From: Topomyia yanbarensis
Lineage: Eukaryota > Arthropoda > Insecta > Diptera > Culicidae
DNA: 64,000 nucleotides
Direction of reading: 5' to 3'
Assembly: GCF_030247195.1 (NCBI RefSeq)
Contig: NC_080672.1
Span: forward strand, 184,326,310-184,390,309
Shown one piece after another: positions 22,512 through 34,193 of the stretch. The translations under genes and the position numbers were made by a program. Under the pieces are notes generated by a model. That model saw nothing but the letters and a program-made list of their open reading frames with translations. It searched no databases and had not been told where the DNA came from. Positions within the stretch are counted from its first letter, which is position 1, and every line of letters starts with the position of its first letter.

Positions 22512-23983
22512 CCCGATCAGAAAATCATATCAAGAAAATATCAAAATTATTTCTTGATTTGATATTTATATCATATAACAATATAATATTGATATATGTC
22601 GTTTGGAATGAATTAAGACTAAATTAAAATTATATCATGTTTTGATTTGTCAATAATAATAATAATAATCAAATAATATATCATATTTATATCAACCATA
22701 TCGTATCTTTTCAACATAGTATGTACAACAAAATATTATCTTTCCAAGACAGTTTGGCAAAGCTATAACGATATCACCAGAGATGGATCCTCCCAAGCAC
22801 TGGCTCCAAATCGCATTACTAGTGGTCTTGTCTTGCCATATGTTGGAATGTAAATACATAAGATAATGTACGCTTTGTAAAGCTACTCGATGATTACAGA
22901 TCACAACAGAGAAAATGTTCCGATGTAGTGCCACGAAGCAGCAAGTAGTTTTAAAGATTTGATTAGCTGGGTTTCGGCATATGACAAGCTGAAAGAGCAA
23001 CACTTGGTCTGACTTGAAGAGAAATGGAAGCAAAACCTGTAACAAGTGCAGGTAATCTACTAAAGAAGAGTCAAAAAGAGAAGAACATACGAAAGAATAG
23101 GAACATGCATTTTAAGGGATCATCCATAAATGACGTAGCATTATATAGGGGAGGGGGGTTTTGTATTTGTGATGTTGTGTGACGACAGGGGGTCATGTCA
23201 TGCTACGTAGTTTTTTTTAAAGGGGAATAGGGGTTGACCTGATATCACGACAATCTTACCCGTTTCATCTAACATCGTTTTTTTAATTTTTACGGGGTCC
23301 AGGGGGGGAGAGTTACCGTCAAGCTACGTAATTACCAGGTGGGTATTTAGAGGTTTGTGACGAAATGCTACGATGGGGGAGGGGGATGTTAAAAATCACT
23401 CAAAAAATGCTACGTCATTTATGCATGGTCCCTTAAAACTGTGAAGGATGTGAAGTGAAAAACAGGAACGCCTTCGAAAAAATAAATGAACGAATTTTAA
23501 AATTATATGCTGATCTAACTGCTAGTTCTAACAAGTAGCTGCATCGGTAATAAAAATTATAAAATTAGTAACACATGGAAATTAAATGCACATTTTTTGA
23601 GAGACTTGTACTTGTACTAAAGAGAATAATGAATTATCTTTCACAAGAAAATATTTTATTTATTAATTAAAAATAAGAAAAAAAATGATTTTTGTGATAA
23701 AATTCTGATATTTTCAGATATATTTACTGCACTCAATGAGATATAAAATATCTTAAATATCCGTTTGTGTGATATAAATATTTTATCAAACCAAGATACA
23801 ACCAAAATACATTATACTGAAAAAGACTGAGATATAATAAAATATAACCGATACATTTTCTTGGTATAAAAACTTGATATTTTAACAACTATCCAGCCAT
23901 ATTTTATATCAAACAGAGATATATATTTTGCCGTGATATAATATCTTATTTTGATATAATTTTGATGTGAATTTCTGATCGGG
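22512..23983. mobile_element. 1472-bp MITE-like element with CCCGATCAGAAA terminal inverted repeats
   Basis: It starts CCCGATCAGAAA (22512) and ends TTTCTGATCGGG (23983). It is flanked by a 2-bp duplication AC (22510..22511 and 23984..23985); removing the element and one AC restores the LINE reading frame exactly. The interior is AT-rich with many GATATAAT-like strings and holds a second MITE at 23116..23432. No transposase. A 161-bp member of the same family lies at 33006..33166. Confidence 0.8.
23116..23432. mobile_element. TTAA-flanked MITE nested inside another MITE
   Basis: TTAA occurs at 23112..23115 and 23433..23436. The inverted ends read GGGATCATCCATAAATGACG on the left and, inverted, GGGACCATGCATAAATGACG on the right. 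GCTACGTA-like subterminal motifs repeat inside, together with G-rich runs. TTAA duplication is typical of piggyBac-type and some other cut-and-paste elements. Confidence 0.75.
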
Positions 23984-26864
23984 ACAACTCCAGATTTCCT
24001 GTCCGTCTACTACCAGAACGTTCGTGGAATGAGAACAAAAACGCAGGCTTTCTTGCTTGCGCTCACTTCCTGCGACTATGACATTATCGTTCTCACCGAA
24101 ACCTGGTTACGTGATGATATATTAAACACCGAGCTAACGACGAACTACACAATCTACCGATGCGATCGCAACTCTTCTACTAGTCATCTACGTCGCGGAG
24201 GTGGTGTTCTCATAGCGATAAAGAAACATCTAACTGGGACTATACTAAAAATGCCTGGATGTGAAGGTTTGGAGCAAGTTGTCGTACGCGTTTCACTGCC
24301 AGGTCGATCGTTATATATTTGTTGCATTTATCTAAGGCCGAACAGTGATCCTGACTTGTACAATGTTCACTCTTCTGCAGTCCAAAGCATTCTGGACAAA
24401 TGTAATAAGCGCGACAATGTACTTGTTGTAGGTGATTATAATCTTCGGTGGATTTTTGATGACGATTATAAGTGCTACCTTCCTGAAAATGCAACCACGG
24501 AACAAGAGACGGCCACCACAGAAACTTTGGTCGCTGGTGGATTGTATCAAATCTGCTCTGTTAGCAACGTGAATGGACGAACCCTCGATTTAGCTTTCGT
24601 CAATGACATGGACGTGTTCGAACTGATTGAGCCTCCCACATCTATACTGAAGGTTGACCCTCACCATAAACCCTTCGTTTTAAGACTTTGATATGCGCTC
24701 TGATGACGGTGAGGCTTTTGATTCAATTAACGACGACTTCAATTTTGACTTTACTCGATGCAACTTCGATGAAGTCTCAATGGCCATTGGTGCACTCAAT
24801 TGGCGTGAGATGCTGGTTGGAAATGACTTAGATCAGGCAGTTGTGGCGTTCTATGATGCCATATATGAGATTCTTCGCCGTAATGTTCCTAAAAAAAGTC
24901 TCAGCAGAAAAGCAGAATATAAATTTCTGTGGTGGAACGCTGAGCTTGGTCGCCTACGCAACGTACTCCGAAAACACCGAAAGCGATATTCACATCATAG
25001 GACCAACGACAATAAAACTATTCTTCGTCAAACTGAACTGCAATATGAAACAGCCCGGAACAGTGCATTCGAAGAATATCTGAACCAAGTTCAGCGCAGC
25101 CTTCGAAATAATCCTTCGACATTCTGGACATTTATAAACAGCAGAAAACGTTCCGTGGGTGTACCAGAAAATGTCTATCTTCGAGACAAAAATTCACAGT
25201 CCGCTGCCGAGTCGGCGAACCTTTTTGCGGATCACTTCCGTGATGTATTTTCCAGCCCTCCTGTCTATCCATCGCAACAGTACCTTGAAACATTGCCAAC
25301 GCATAATATCAACCTTCCTCTTCCTAACGTAAACGATTCTGATGTAGCGAGCGCTCTGTCCAGCGTTGATCCTTTGAAAGGGCCTGGTCCGGATTGCTTG
25401 CCTCCTGTGTTTATAAAGAATTGTGCCCGAGCACTTTCTGCACCAATAAGTATTATTTTTCAGCGTTCAATCTCGGAAAATATTTTTCCAATGGCATGGA
25501 AAGAAGCCGCTATAGTTCCTATTCATAAGGCTGGAGATAGGCACAATGTAGAAAACTACAGAGGAATCTCGCTGCTGAACTGTCTAGCTAAATTTCTGGA
25601 AAAGTTTGTACAATGCGATGTACGCTGCTTCTTCCAACATAATCGACGAACGACAACACGGATTTATGAAAAAACGCTCCGCCACTTCGAACTTGATGAC
25701 GTACACGAGCCTTCTAGTTCCAGCTGTAGAGAAGCGTCAACAAGTGGACGCTATATATTTTGATTTCGCAAAAGCATTCGACAAGGTGCCCCACAACATT
25801 GCTGTTTTGAAGCTGGAGCGACTAGGCTTTCCTGAGTGGGTTACCAGATGGTTGCATTCTTACCTCTCACAACGATCTGCCTTGGCACTACATGCTCAAG
25901 CGCATTCGAAACGCCAACCGGTGTGCCTCAAGGAAGTCACCTAGGGCCACTGATCTTTGTCTTATTCATGAACGACCTCTGCACCCGCATCAACTCTGAA
26001 AAACTCTATGCTGATGATCTGAAAATCTTTCGTTCAATTACTTGAGCACTCGATTCTGCTGTGCTCCAAGACGATATAGCCAATATAGAAGAATGGTGTT
26101 TGCTGAACGGTATGCAGATCAACATTTATAAATGTAAGATGATAAGTTTCGGACGCTCGGCAAATATAAGGCGTTGCGAATATACTCTTCAAGCCTGTGT
26201 CATCGAGCGGGTGGATTCTATCCGTGACCTGGGAGTGTTATTCGACAGAAAACTTCGTTTCGCCGACCACATCACTGCAACAACGGCGAAGGCTTTTGCA
26301 ACATTGGGTTTTCTAAAACGTAACGCTGTCGATTTTGTGGATTTCTACGCACTGAAATCTTTATACTGCGCACTAGTCCGGAGCACTTTGGAGTATGCTG
26401 TACAAGTATGGGCGCCATACAACGCCGTTCAAAGTAGCCGACTGGAGCGCGTTCAGAGAAGTTTTGTACGATTTGCTCTCAGAAAGTTGCCTTGGAACGA
26501 CCCTATCCGTCTTCCGCCGTATAATAATAGATGCATGTTGCTAGATTTGCAAACGCTGGAGTCTCGCCGCACGTTCTTGCAAAGAATGTTCATTTTCGAT
26601 ATGTTGTCGAACAATATTGACTGTCCCGACATTCTCTCAAGGATTCATTTATTTGTTCCCCCTCGTGATATAAGCAGTCGTCCGCTTCTGTGGATTCCCA
26701 GGCACCGCACAGCATATGGCCAGAACAATCCGCTAGACAGATGTTGTAGCAGATTCAACGAAACTGTTTTAGTTTATGACTTCCATACCACTAAATCTAA
26801 TTATAAGTTAGCAATTAGAAATTTTTAACATTGACACTAGCAATAGAATTAAGTGTAATCTGTA

Positions 26865-27713
<849 letters not shown>

Positions 27714-29422
27714 CTGATCTGTCAATTCCAGTTCCGGTCTATAGGGATAATGAGTATAGAACATATCATTTTTCATCATCTTTTTGCGCATTCGATAAGG
27801 TCCTTCTGTTGTGTCAAGCATCCATTTTGTAAAATTGTGAGACTTTTCTGGGCCCCACAATCCACGTTCTCTGAAAAGTTCTGCTTCAGATTGCAACCAT
27901 TCCTGATACACGTATCGCTGGGTATGTTGGATTGTCCGTACGTATTGCGAACTTCTCAAGTTCCAAAACTCATTTACTAGGTATAGATTAAGCAGGTTTA
28001 ATTGGTAAATTGTTTCCATATCTGGTTCTAGTTTTTCTTTTGTCTGATCATCTCTTTTTACCTTAGTTCGGCTGGCTAGTCTCGTGAGATTACCTGTTAC
28101 TTTCTGGATTTTTGATTGTATGTTGTTATGCAAATCCCAAGGTACACGACATTGAGCTTTTTTTTCGCCATCCACATAACTCAACCAAAGTTTCATAGCA
28201 GAATCTAAAATTTGTTCTCTCGTAACAGTCGTGTCCGGTGCTTTTGCATTATTTAACGGTGTAGTTAAAGAAATTTTAAAAATTTCTTCTATTGCAGGTT
28301 TTTTGCAGACATATATTTCTTCCCAAACACGAGATGCCGCATTGGATATTAAATTAATTCCTTGATGGCGAGAAAGAGAATCGTCGTCACATATGGTACT
28401 ATAATCATTATTTGAACTAACATGCCATTTTGTTGTGCGATTGCTGTGCTCCGATTCTTTTATATCAAGCTCAATTTTTTCATTTGCAATCAATTGCATC
28501 AAACAATACGTTAGACATCCAATAAATTCAAGCTCGTGGTTGCCAGCACCAAAAATTATTAATCTATTAGTGGTCAACTTATGCAGAGTTTCCATGACCA
28601 TCATTTGATCTGATACGGTTGCTGTTGGGCGTGAAAGAAGATATAAAATGCAACGGTTCAAAGAATGATACAGTTGATCCAAAGAAAGAGCAGTTGAACG
28701 GCGTTTCGCCTGAGTGATCAACTTTATTATGAATTCGAAAATCTCATGTGGATCTTTGCTTATAAGTCCTTGCCACAATTTATCGACAATTCTAGCGGAT
28801 AGATAGAATACGTTTGGCGCGATGTTTTGTACGTGGCTTTGCAGTAGTGGCACAATCGGTAGGGCAGCTTGCTCTCCAACCAATATGTCAGCAGCCAGTA
28901 AATGGTCCATTAGAGTAGTTATAACTTCCGTCAGAAATGTACACTTAGCCACATGCGAGTCATCTGGTTGCCCATCCAAAATGTAGTCGATTATTGGAGG
29001 ACTTTTACCGCTGCATGCCAAACTAAATGAATCAACAGCAACTACGCGCAAAAAATCTATGATGAATTTTCGTACAGGATGGTTTGTTAGCCCTCGTTTA
29101 TCTTGTACAGCAATACGCTTCACTACGTTTTGTTGCGATTGTAATTCTTCGGAGGTTGAGGATACACTGCTTGCATCAGAATCAGTCGAAGTAATTTGGT
29201 AAGGAAATATTATTGCAATTAGCGAGTTTATAACTTCAGCTGACATTATGACAGACATAAAGTCTGGTAAATTATGATACAACGAAAATAGAACTTGAAT
29301 GAGCGTAATTGGATGGTTGTGCAGCCATTCAGCGTTATTTGTCGTGTGTACAATTTTGCGAACAAGACTTAGTAGAACACATACAGCTTCTGGACATATG
29401 CACATCTTCGGTAGAACAGAAC
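27714..29422 (-). CDS. bchs: Internal exon of blue cheese / WDFY3 (Alfy) BEACH-domain protein gene
   Basis: Minus-strand exon of 1709 nt with no internal stop, about 569 residues. The acceptor is TATTTTCAG before 29422 and the donor is CAG/GTATGT after 27714, where the frame ends on a codon boundary (phase 0). An ATG at 29444 lies in the intron and is not a start. Conserved blocks recognised as WDFY3/Blue cheese, upstream of its PH-BEACH-WD40 part, include FGAGNHELEFIGCLTYCL, VYQEWLQSEAEL, GLWGPEKSHNFTKWMLD and TEGPYRMRKKMMKNDMFY. The protein is a very large scaffold for selective autophagy of aggregates and, in flies, for neuronal survival. Its composition is unlike the flanking transposons. 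No neighbouring exon was found, so the flanking introns must be long. The identification is by motif memory and a protein search would settle it. Confidence 0.85.
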
Positions 29423-29577
29423 CTGAAAATAGATATAGAGGCATATTAGAATCTAAAATTGTTCACAAAAAATCAGAAAATCTATAATTACGGAATTCGA
29501 ACACTGAGCAAAAAACTATTATAAGCAAGAATAAGTGTGAAGGCATGAGTAGTACGCGGTCTAGAGCAATAATTAAT
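29423..29577 (-). other. Host-gene intron immediately upstream of the exon
   Basis: Pyrimidine-rich on the minus strand next to the acceptor (CTATATCTATTTTCAG), with a second possible acceptor TTTTAG near 29455. No other feature. Confidence 0.6.
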
Positions 29578-30080
29578 CACTTTTGCCTTTCTCATATAGA
29601 AAGGTTATGCAATCGCTCTAAAAATCGTCAACCCAATCCCGGCCCGGAGGGCCGAATGTCATATGCCATTCGACTCAGTTCGTCGAGATCGGAAAAATGT
29701 CTGTGTATATATATATGTGTGTGTATGTGGAAAAAAATGTCACCTCTGTTTCTCAGAGATGGCTGGACCGATTTGCACAAACTTAGTCTCAAACAAAAGG
29801 TACAACCTTCCCATCTGCTGCTCTTGAATTTTTTGTTCATTGGACTTCTGGTTCCGGAGTTACGGGTTGAAGAGTGCGACCACAAAGCAAAATTCCATGT
29901 AAACTGAAATGAAAAATTCTCAGAGGGGAGCAAGTGAAAATTTCAAAATCAAATTTGTATGCCAAATGACTTTAAAATGCATGAAACGTTGAGATTTGAG
30001 GCAATCTCGACTTTTTTGACTTTGGCACATTTTTGCCTTTCTCATATAGAAAGTTTATGCAATCGCTCTAAAAATCGTCA
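29578..30080 (+). repeat. Dispersed repeat family 'CCTTTCTCAT', copy 2 plus a second 5' end
   Basis: Starts TTTTGCCTTTCTCATATAG and runs through TCGACTCAGTTCGTCGAGAT, a TATATGTGTG run, CTCAGAGATGGCTGGACCGA and GGACTTCTGGTTCCGGAGTT. At 30031..30078 the first 45 bases occur again, so two copies abut or one was re-inserted. Copy 1 (10233..11187) is in the opposite orientation. No coding function. Confidence 0.7.
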
Positions 30081-30273
30081 ACCTAATCCCTAAATTTTTT
30101 GGCTTATATAAGCTTAGGTAGGAGTATGCAGTAAGGGGTTTGTTACTTTAAAATTATAACTAGTTTGAAATTTCTTAACGGATCTTCCTCCTTGATTCGC
30201 CGCTGGTTTCAAGCAATGTTTCAGTGTCGACACATAGTATCTCAAAATCGTGTCTGTCGATCTATTGTATGTA

Positions 30274-30592
30274 GGGTGTGAAGACTATTTTCGCCCTCTT
30301 TCTATTATCACCCTACCCATTTGAAGCCGTTAGTTAGAGCAGCGTCTGCCATCTTTGTTCAACGCATTGGCCCATATGGTAGTGCGAAAATAGGAGCATT
30401 CGATTCGAGTTTTCGTGGCGCTCAAACAGAAGTATTTCCCCATTCTCAGGAAATTTTTGGTATTAAATTGGTTCTTGGGAACGAAGCAAGGATACTGATG
30501 CCAATTTATGTGCATTTCATCGACTGTAGACTGCGTAATTAATAGAATAGTGTGGCACCCTCCCTAAGGGGGCGAAAATTAAGTCTTTACCC
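30274..30592. mobile_element. TA-flanked MITE (319 bp)
   Basis: TA at 30272..30273 and 30593..30594. The left end is GGGTGTGAAGACTATTTTCG and the right end, inverted, is GGGTAAAGACTTAATTTTCG, imperfect inverted repeats of about 25 bp. TA duplication fits the Tc1/mariner group. The interior 73-codon frame is not a transposase. Confidence 0.7.
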
Positions 30593-30594
30593 TA

Positions 30595-31018
30595 CTATGT
30601 GCAAATATCCACCATTGTATTAAATATAATGAGCCAGGTTTTTCATATTGTATTTCGTTTAAGAGTCTCCTAAACAATTTCTTGGCATAGATAAAAATAA
30701 ATAAAGAGATGAATTGAACAAGTTTCTTGATGTTTTTTCAAAGGAAGTTTTCGACCGTGCTAAACCCCAGATTTTTCCGCAAAATATAAAACTATTATAT
30801 ATCAAATTGGGGTAGAATTCTAACTCATGTCTGGCCAATCCGAAAATTAAAGAAAACGAATGAAAAATTGGTTGGAAGGGAACCCAGAGTAAAAATAGCG
30901 GAACCCGGAGCTGTTCGGACCTACCGAAAAAATCGTCTCACGTTCGTGCCTAACCACTAAAAACATTCCTCACTTTTTACGCCCTTCTTCCCCACAGAAC
31001 TACGTCATCGTATTACTT
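30595..31018. other. No recognisable feature
   Basis: AT-rich, no ORF or repeat recognised. Confidence 0.4.
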
Positions 31019-31640
31019 CGTGTGGGGAGGGGGGTCGTTGCGCTTTCGTCGCACCTCTTTCTGCTACTCTATCTCGGAGCCTCGCTTGGTTCATGGAGTG
31101 GCACGACCTATGAGCTTTGATTCAACTCTCGACTCTTCTCTTGCTTCTTGTCTCCATCTATTACGTCGCCGTTTAGTTCTCGTCCCCGTGGTGAGCCGTT
31201 TAGGTGCTGATTCCCTGAGCCATTAAGCTCATGTTTCCGTGAGTGATTCAGCTCCCGGCCTTATCACGATCTGCTCGGATAGTGCTCAACGGAGAACTCA
31301 TCCTACTCCGACCGATAGTTCCCCGACGAAGGAATTTCCCCCGACACCGATACCCGCTTTCCCGAACCATTTAGCTCCCAGCTTTACCGCTTATCCTCCT
31401 CCGATTGAGAGTTCCCCGACAACGGAATTTCTTTCGTTACCGGTGTTTGTTTCGTGAGCCAATTAGCTCCCCTTTTCATCACGATTCTGTCGGGTAGTCC
31501 ACGGCGCCGAATCTATCCTATCGTGAATTCCCCGGCGGTAGATTGCCCCCGATACCGATGTACGTTTCTGTGAGCCATTAAGCTCCTCGCTTTGTCTACG
31601 CGTGAGTGAGAATTACAATTCCTGCTATTTAGCATCTTGG
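31019..31640 (+). repeat. Degenerate tandem repeat, about 95-125-bp unit (GTGAGCCATTTAGCTC)
   Basis: Variants of GTGAGCCATTTAGCTCCC begin near 31240, 31362, 31455 and 31570, each followed by TATCACGAT-like and CCCCGACGGAATTTCCCCGA-like lines. It is GC-richer than its surroundings. Frames across it (31020..31226, 31239..31457) are repetitive and not conserved. Such arrays are common in 5' UTRs of retroelements, but no element body follows. Confidence 0.55.
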
Positions 31641-31732
31641 TAAGTTGACTGCCACATTTTGAAAGCCAAGATCTCTTCGGAACAGCATTTATTAAAACAT
31701 TATTAATCGCAAAATTAGTTAGTTATAAAGTT

Positions 31733-31830
31733 TGTGTGTCGATTTTGTCTCATCAGAATCCGACACTAATTTAATGTCAGGACTAGCAGAAAAAGCAGTG
31801 TCAGACTCTGATGAGAAGTCGAAACGCAAA
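31733..31830. ncRNA. Two opposed hammerhead-ribozyme relics (retrozyme family)
   Basis: The plus strand has CTGATGA at 31808..31814, then GAAGTC (stem II shortened), GAAA and CGCAA. The minus strand has CTGATGA at 31756..31750, then GACAAAATC and GACA (GAAA mutated). The two cores face each other, so the 98-bp block is itself an imperfect palindrome. The perfect ancestral-looking stem I strand AATCCGACACTAA is present at 31757..31769. Both copies look inactive. A hairpin around CTTTTCTCC/GGAGAAAAG and the line CATAGACC downstream (31855..31930) match the 33653 unit's hairpin module. Confidence 0.6.
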
Positions 31831-31930
31831 TTCCATAACTAGTGTTGTAATATATTTCTTTTCTCCTTAGTGGAGAAAAGAAGTGTTTTCCAAAATTTTT
31901 CTCCACCAAGAAAAAATACAGCATAGACCA

Positions 31931-33005
31931 TCAATCGCCTTAAAAAATAATCAATGTGAATATCGATCCGCTATCAAGGATCTACAAAAAATATTTTTGA
32001 TTTGTAGTCAAGTCATCTCAAAATCACATCGCATGAGTAGATTGTTAATGGAATTTTGGGCCACCATCTTTAAGTTCAAACCATTACCTTGCTCACCGAA
32101 GAAAATCAACCTTAGGGAAAACTTGAAATCTACCTTTTAGTTCTACTGTCTTGGATTTCAAAGCGGCGAGGAACACAAATATTTTACTTCTCCACATCTT
32201 TAATTTTACTCTGCCAAATTGGATTTTGGGATGGTAGTGGATATAAACATTTGATTTCCGAAGGAGTTACAAAACGAATCCATATTGCATTCTTTCTGAT
32301 GATAAAGCGGCATGAAAAGGTCGCGGTTAGCAGCTATTGACTAGTACGCTACGTTCTCATATCAAAAACATTTATTTAGCATGATTAGAGTTGATTATTT
32401 GGCACTTTTGATATAGTCATCTTAAATTTTACATTGACGGTGAACATCAATTTTCGTTCTCTTGAAAGCATCCATGCTGCATAATTTAAAATAATACATC
32501 GTCAAGAGAATAACGCTATCTTAGAATTCAGAACAACGACGATTAACATTATTTAATCTCTGAACACCTTTCCGATATTAAAAATACTTTTGCTGAATGA
32601 TTTTATTTTAGATGTAAACCAGTCATTGAAATGCTGTGTGATAAATAATAAATCATCCACTGTAAAACTGTTAAACCACGTGTTACAGTTTCTATCATTC
32701 GTTCAAGTATGATACATCTCAAAAACGCGCTATATACTTTTGGTCAATGATTCGGAAAACGTGTATTACTCTTTCTAGGTTCAACCAAGAAAATGTCAAA
32801 AAGCTGCCATCTTTGAAACTGAAAAGCTTAGCTTATTTGCTATCCTTCAGCAAACTTTTCGAAAATCAATCAATGAAAGGCATTAAGATTTTGCCAATGA
32901 TGGGAATAAATCTACTTTTTTTATTTTTAAAGACGGCCGACTTCCGAGGCTTTCTCAGTTGAACCTTAAACGATGTTCAGTGTTTGTTTTCACATTCTAA
33001 CACTC
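31931..33005. other. No recognisable gene
   Basis: AT-rich sequence with chance frames (for example 32747..32962). No domain or repeat was recognised. Confidence 0.45.
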
Positions 33006-33166
33006 CCCGATCAGAAACACATAACAGAAATATTTCAAAACTATATCTCGCATTGTTACTTGTTATAAATTTTTGTTATTTTAACTACTAACGAGACCTA
33101 ATTTATAACACAATATGATACAAAAATTGTGTTCTGTTATAATCTTGTTATTTCATTCTGATCGGG
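33006..33166. mobile_element. 161-bp MITE with CCCGATCAGAA ends
   Basis: Starts CCCGATCAGAA (33006) and ends TTCTGATCGGG (33166). Flanked by TC on both sides (33004..33005 and 33167..33168), a 2-bp duplication that is not TA. Same termini as the 1472-bp element at 22512. The interior is AT-rich with TTGTTAT-type repeats. Confidence 0.75.
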
Positions 33167-33638
33167 TCCCACCACCACGCCTCGAAAATAGTCGATGCGG
33201 TATTTACAAATCGCTATATCTCAGCAGTCGCTTTGCCAATTTGGACCATTTTGAAACCAACAAACTCTCTAGATTACCGAAAAATGATTAGAATTCGGAG
33301 TCGACCATAATTCAACTTTGTACGACTAAAGAAGTAGGAACAAGTACTACATAAGCTGGACCATGCAAATATGTGTGATGACCTAGGCATAGTATTATGT
33401 TAAATTGTTTATATTGATATGGGCAACGAATTTCAAGTATATTGTTGATAATTTCCTATGGAAGGAACTACATTATCTTCACAAAATTGCATGCAATACA
33501 CAAAATTACAATTCTCGGAAACATTTCGATTTTCATGATGATGACACGCTCTGAAATTCGAAATATGCTATCAAAATATTCATATGCGTGTGAAAGACAA
33601 ATTTCTGATAGTTTTAATTCAATTCACTGGAGTATCTT
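33167..33638. other. No gene; sequence related to the inverted repeat at 35071
   Basis: The stretch 33560..33640 (ATCAAAATATTCATATGCG, AAAGACAAATTTCTGATAG, TTTTAATTCAATTCACTGG) is a diverged copy of the left part of the element at 35071. The retrozyme array inserted into or beside it. Confidence 0.45.
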
Positions 33639-33652
33639 TACAAAATTTCGTA
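33639..33652. repeat. Target-site duplication of the hammerhead array, left copy (14 bp)
   Basis: TACAAAATTTCGTA, repeated exactly at 34928..34941. It brackets the whole tandem array, so the array entered as one unit. Confidence 0.85.
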
Positions 33653-33661
33653 CTATGCTAT

Positions 33662-33715
33662 ATTTCACCCTAAGGAGGAAAATTTGGTAAAACCAAAATT
33701 TTTCACTAGGGTGAA
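33662..33715 (-). ncRNA. Conserved hairpin module of the hammerhead unit
   Basis: TTTCACCCTA...GAAAATTTGGT pairs with ACCAAAATTT...TAGGGTGAAA around a 3-nt loop, about 24 bp with one internal loop. It recurs in each 343-bp unit (about 34005, 34348 and 34691). Diverged versions lie downstream of the hammerhead relics at 19165 and 31733. It would make the RNA rod-like. Confidence 0.6.
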
Positions 33716-33775
33716 AATTTGTTGGTAAAAACCAGTCTTTGTACAGGAGGGCACAAATCCTTATTTCATACTATG

Positions 33776-33850
33776 TTGCGTTTCGGCTTCGCCTCATCAG
33801 AAACCGACACTAACACATTGTCGGAATAGATTAGCGCCGGCTTGACGCAA
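33776..33850 (-). ncRNA. Hammerhead ribozyme, unit 1 (complete)
   Basis: On the minus strand, 5' to 3': stem III strand UUGCG, UC with predicted cleavage between 33844 and 33843 (GUC triplet), stem I strand AAGCCGGCGCUAA, a 17-nt loop, stem I strand UUAGUGUCGGUUU (13 pairs counting G-U), CUGAUGA (33800..33794), stem II GGC-GAA-GCC (33793..33785), GAAA (33784..33781) and stem III strand CGCAA (33780..33776). All conserved core positions are present. Only stem III is open-ended (type III topology). Confidence 0.85.
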
Positions 33851-34118
33851 ATCCCTTAAAACTAAAACACACTATGTGTTTCAATCAAACGACTGATCAA
33901 ACGTGATGTCCCGTTCGAGCAGAAGTTCTGTTTATGCCGATGAGACACAAGTGAAGCCGAAACTTGTCTTGGCTTAGCAGGCCTATGCGAAAGCACTATG
34001 CTATATTTCACCCTAAGGAGGAAAATTTGGTAAAACCAAAATTTCTCACTAGGGTGAAAATTTGTTGGTAAAAACCAGTCTTTGTACAGGAGGGCACAAA
34101 TCCTTATTTCATACTGTG

Positions 34119-34193
34119 TTGCGTTTCGGCTTCGCCTCATCAGAAACCGACACTAACACATTGTCGGAATAGATTAGCGCCGGCTTGACGCAA
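34119..34193 (-). ncRNA. Hammerhead ribozyme, unit 2 (complete)
   Basis: Identical in core, stems and loop to unit 1, exactly 343 bp away. Predicted cleavage is between 34187 and 34186. Confidence 0.85.

Larger units (their letters stand above)
21575..26828 (+). pseudogene. CR1-like ORF2: endonuclease and reverse transcriptase, broken (copy A)
   Basis: The N-terminal linker is 21640..22511, the last 188 codons of it open. Without the MITE the frame joins directly to TTPDFLSVYYQNVRG at 23984. The endonuclease retains VLTETWLR and RRGGGVLIAIKK, but GDFN is GDYN and the terminal SDHxP is DPHHKP; a TGA stops it at 24691. RT follows in frames 24693..25763 (KGPGPDCLPP, NYRGISLLNC), 25606..25944 (RQHGFMKKRSATSN, FDFAKAFDKVPHN), 25836..26045 (GVPQGSHLGPLIFVLF, YADD at 26007..26018) and 26061..26828 (DLGVLFDRKLRF, EYAVQVWAPY, ERVQRSFVRFALRKLPW). 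At least four shifts or stops make it inactive, although the RT active-site motif is intact. Confidence 0.85.

Noticed and set aside
29423..29444. ATG at 29444 as the start of the blue cheese frame
   Set aside because: It lies upstream of a clear TTTTCAG acceptor in intron sequence; the exon is internal.
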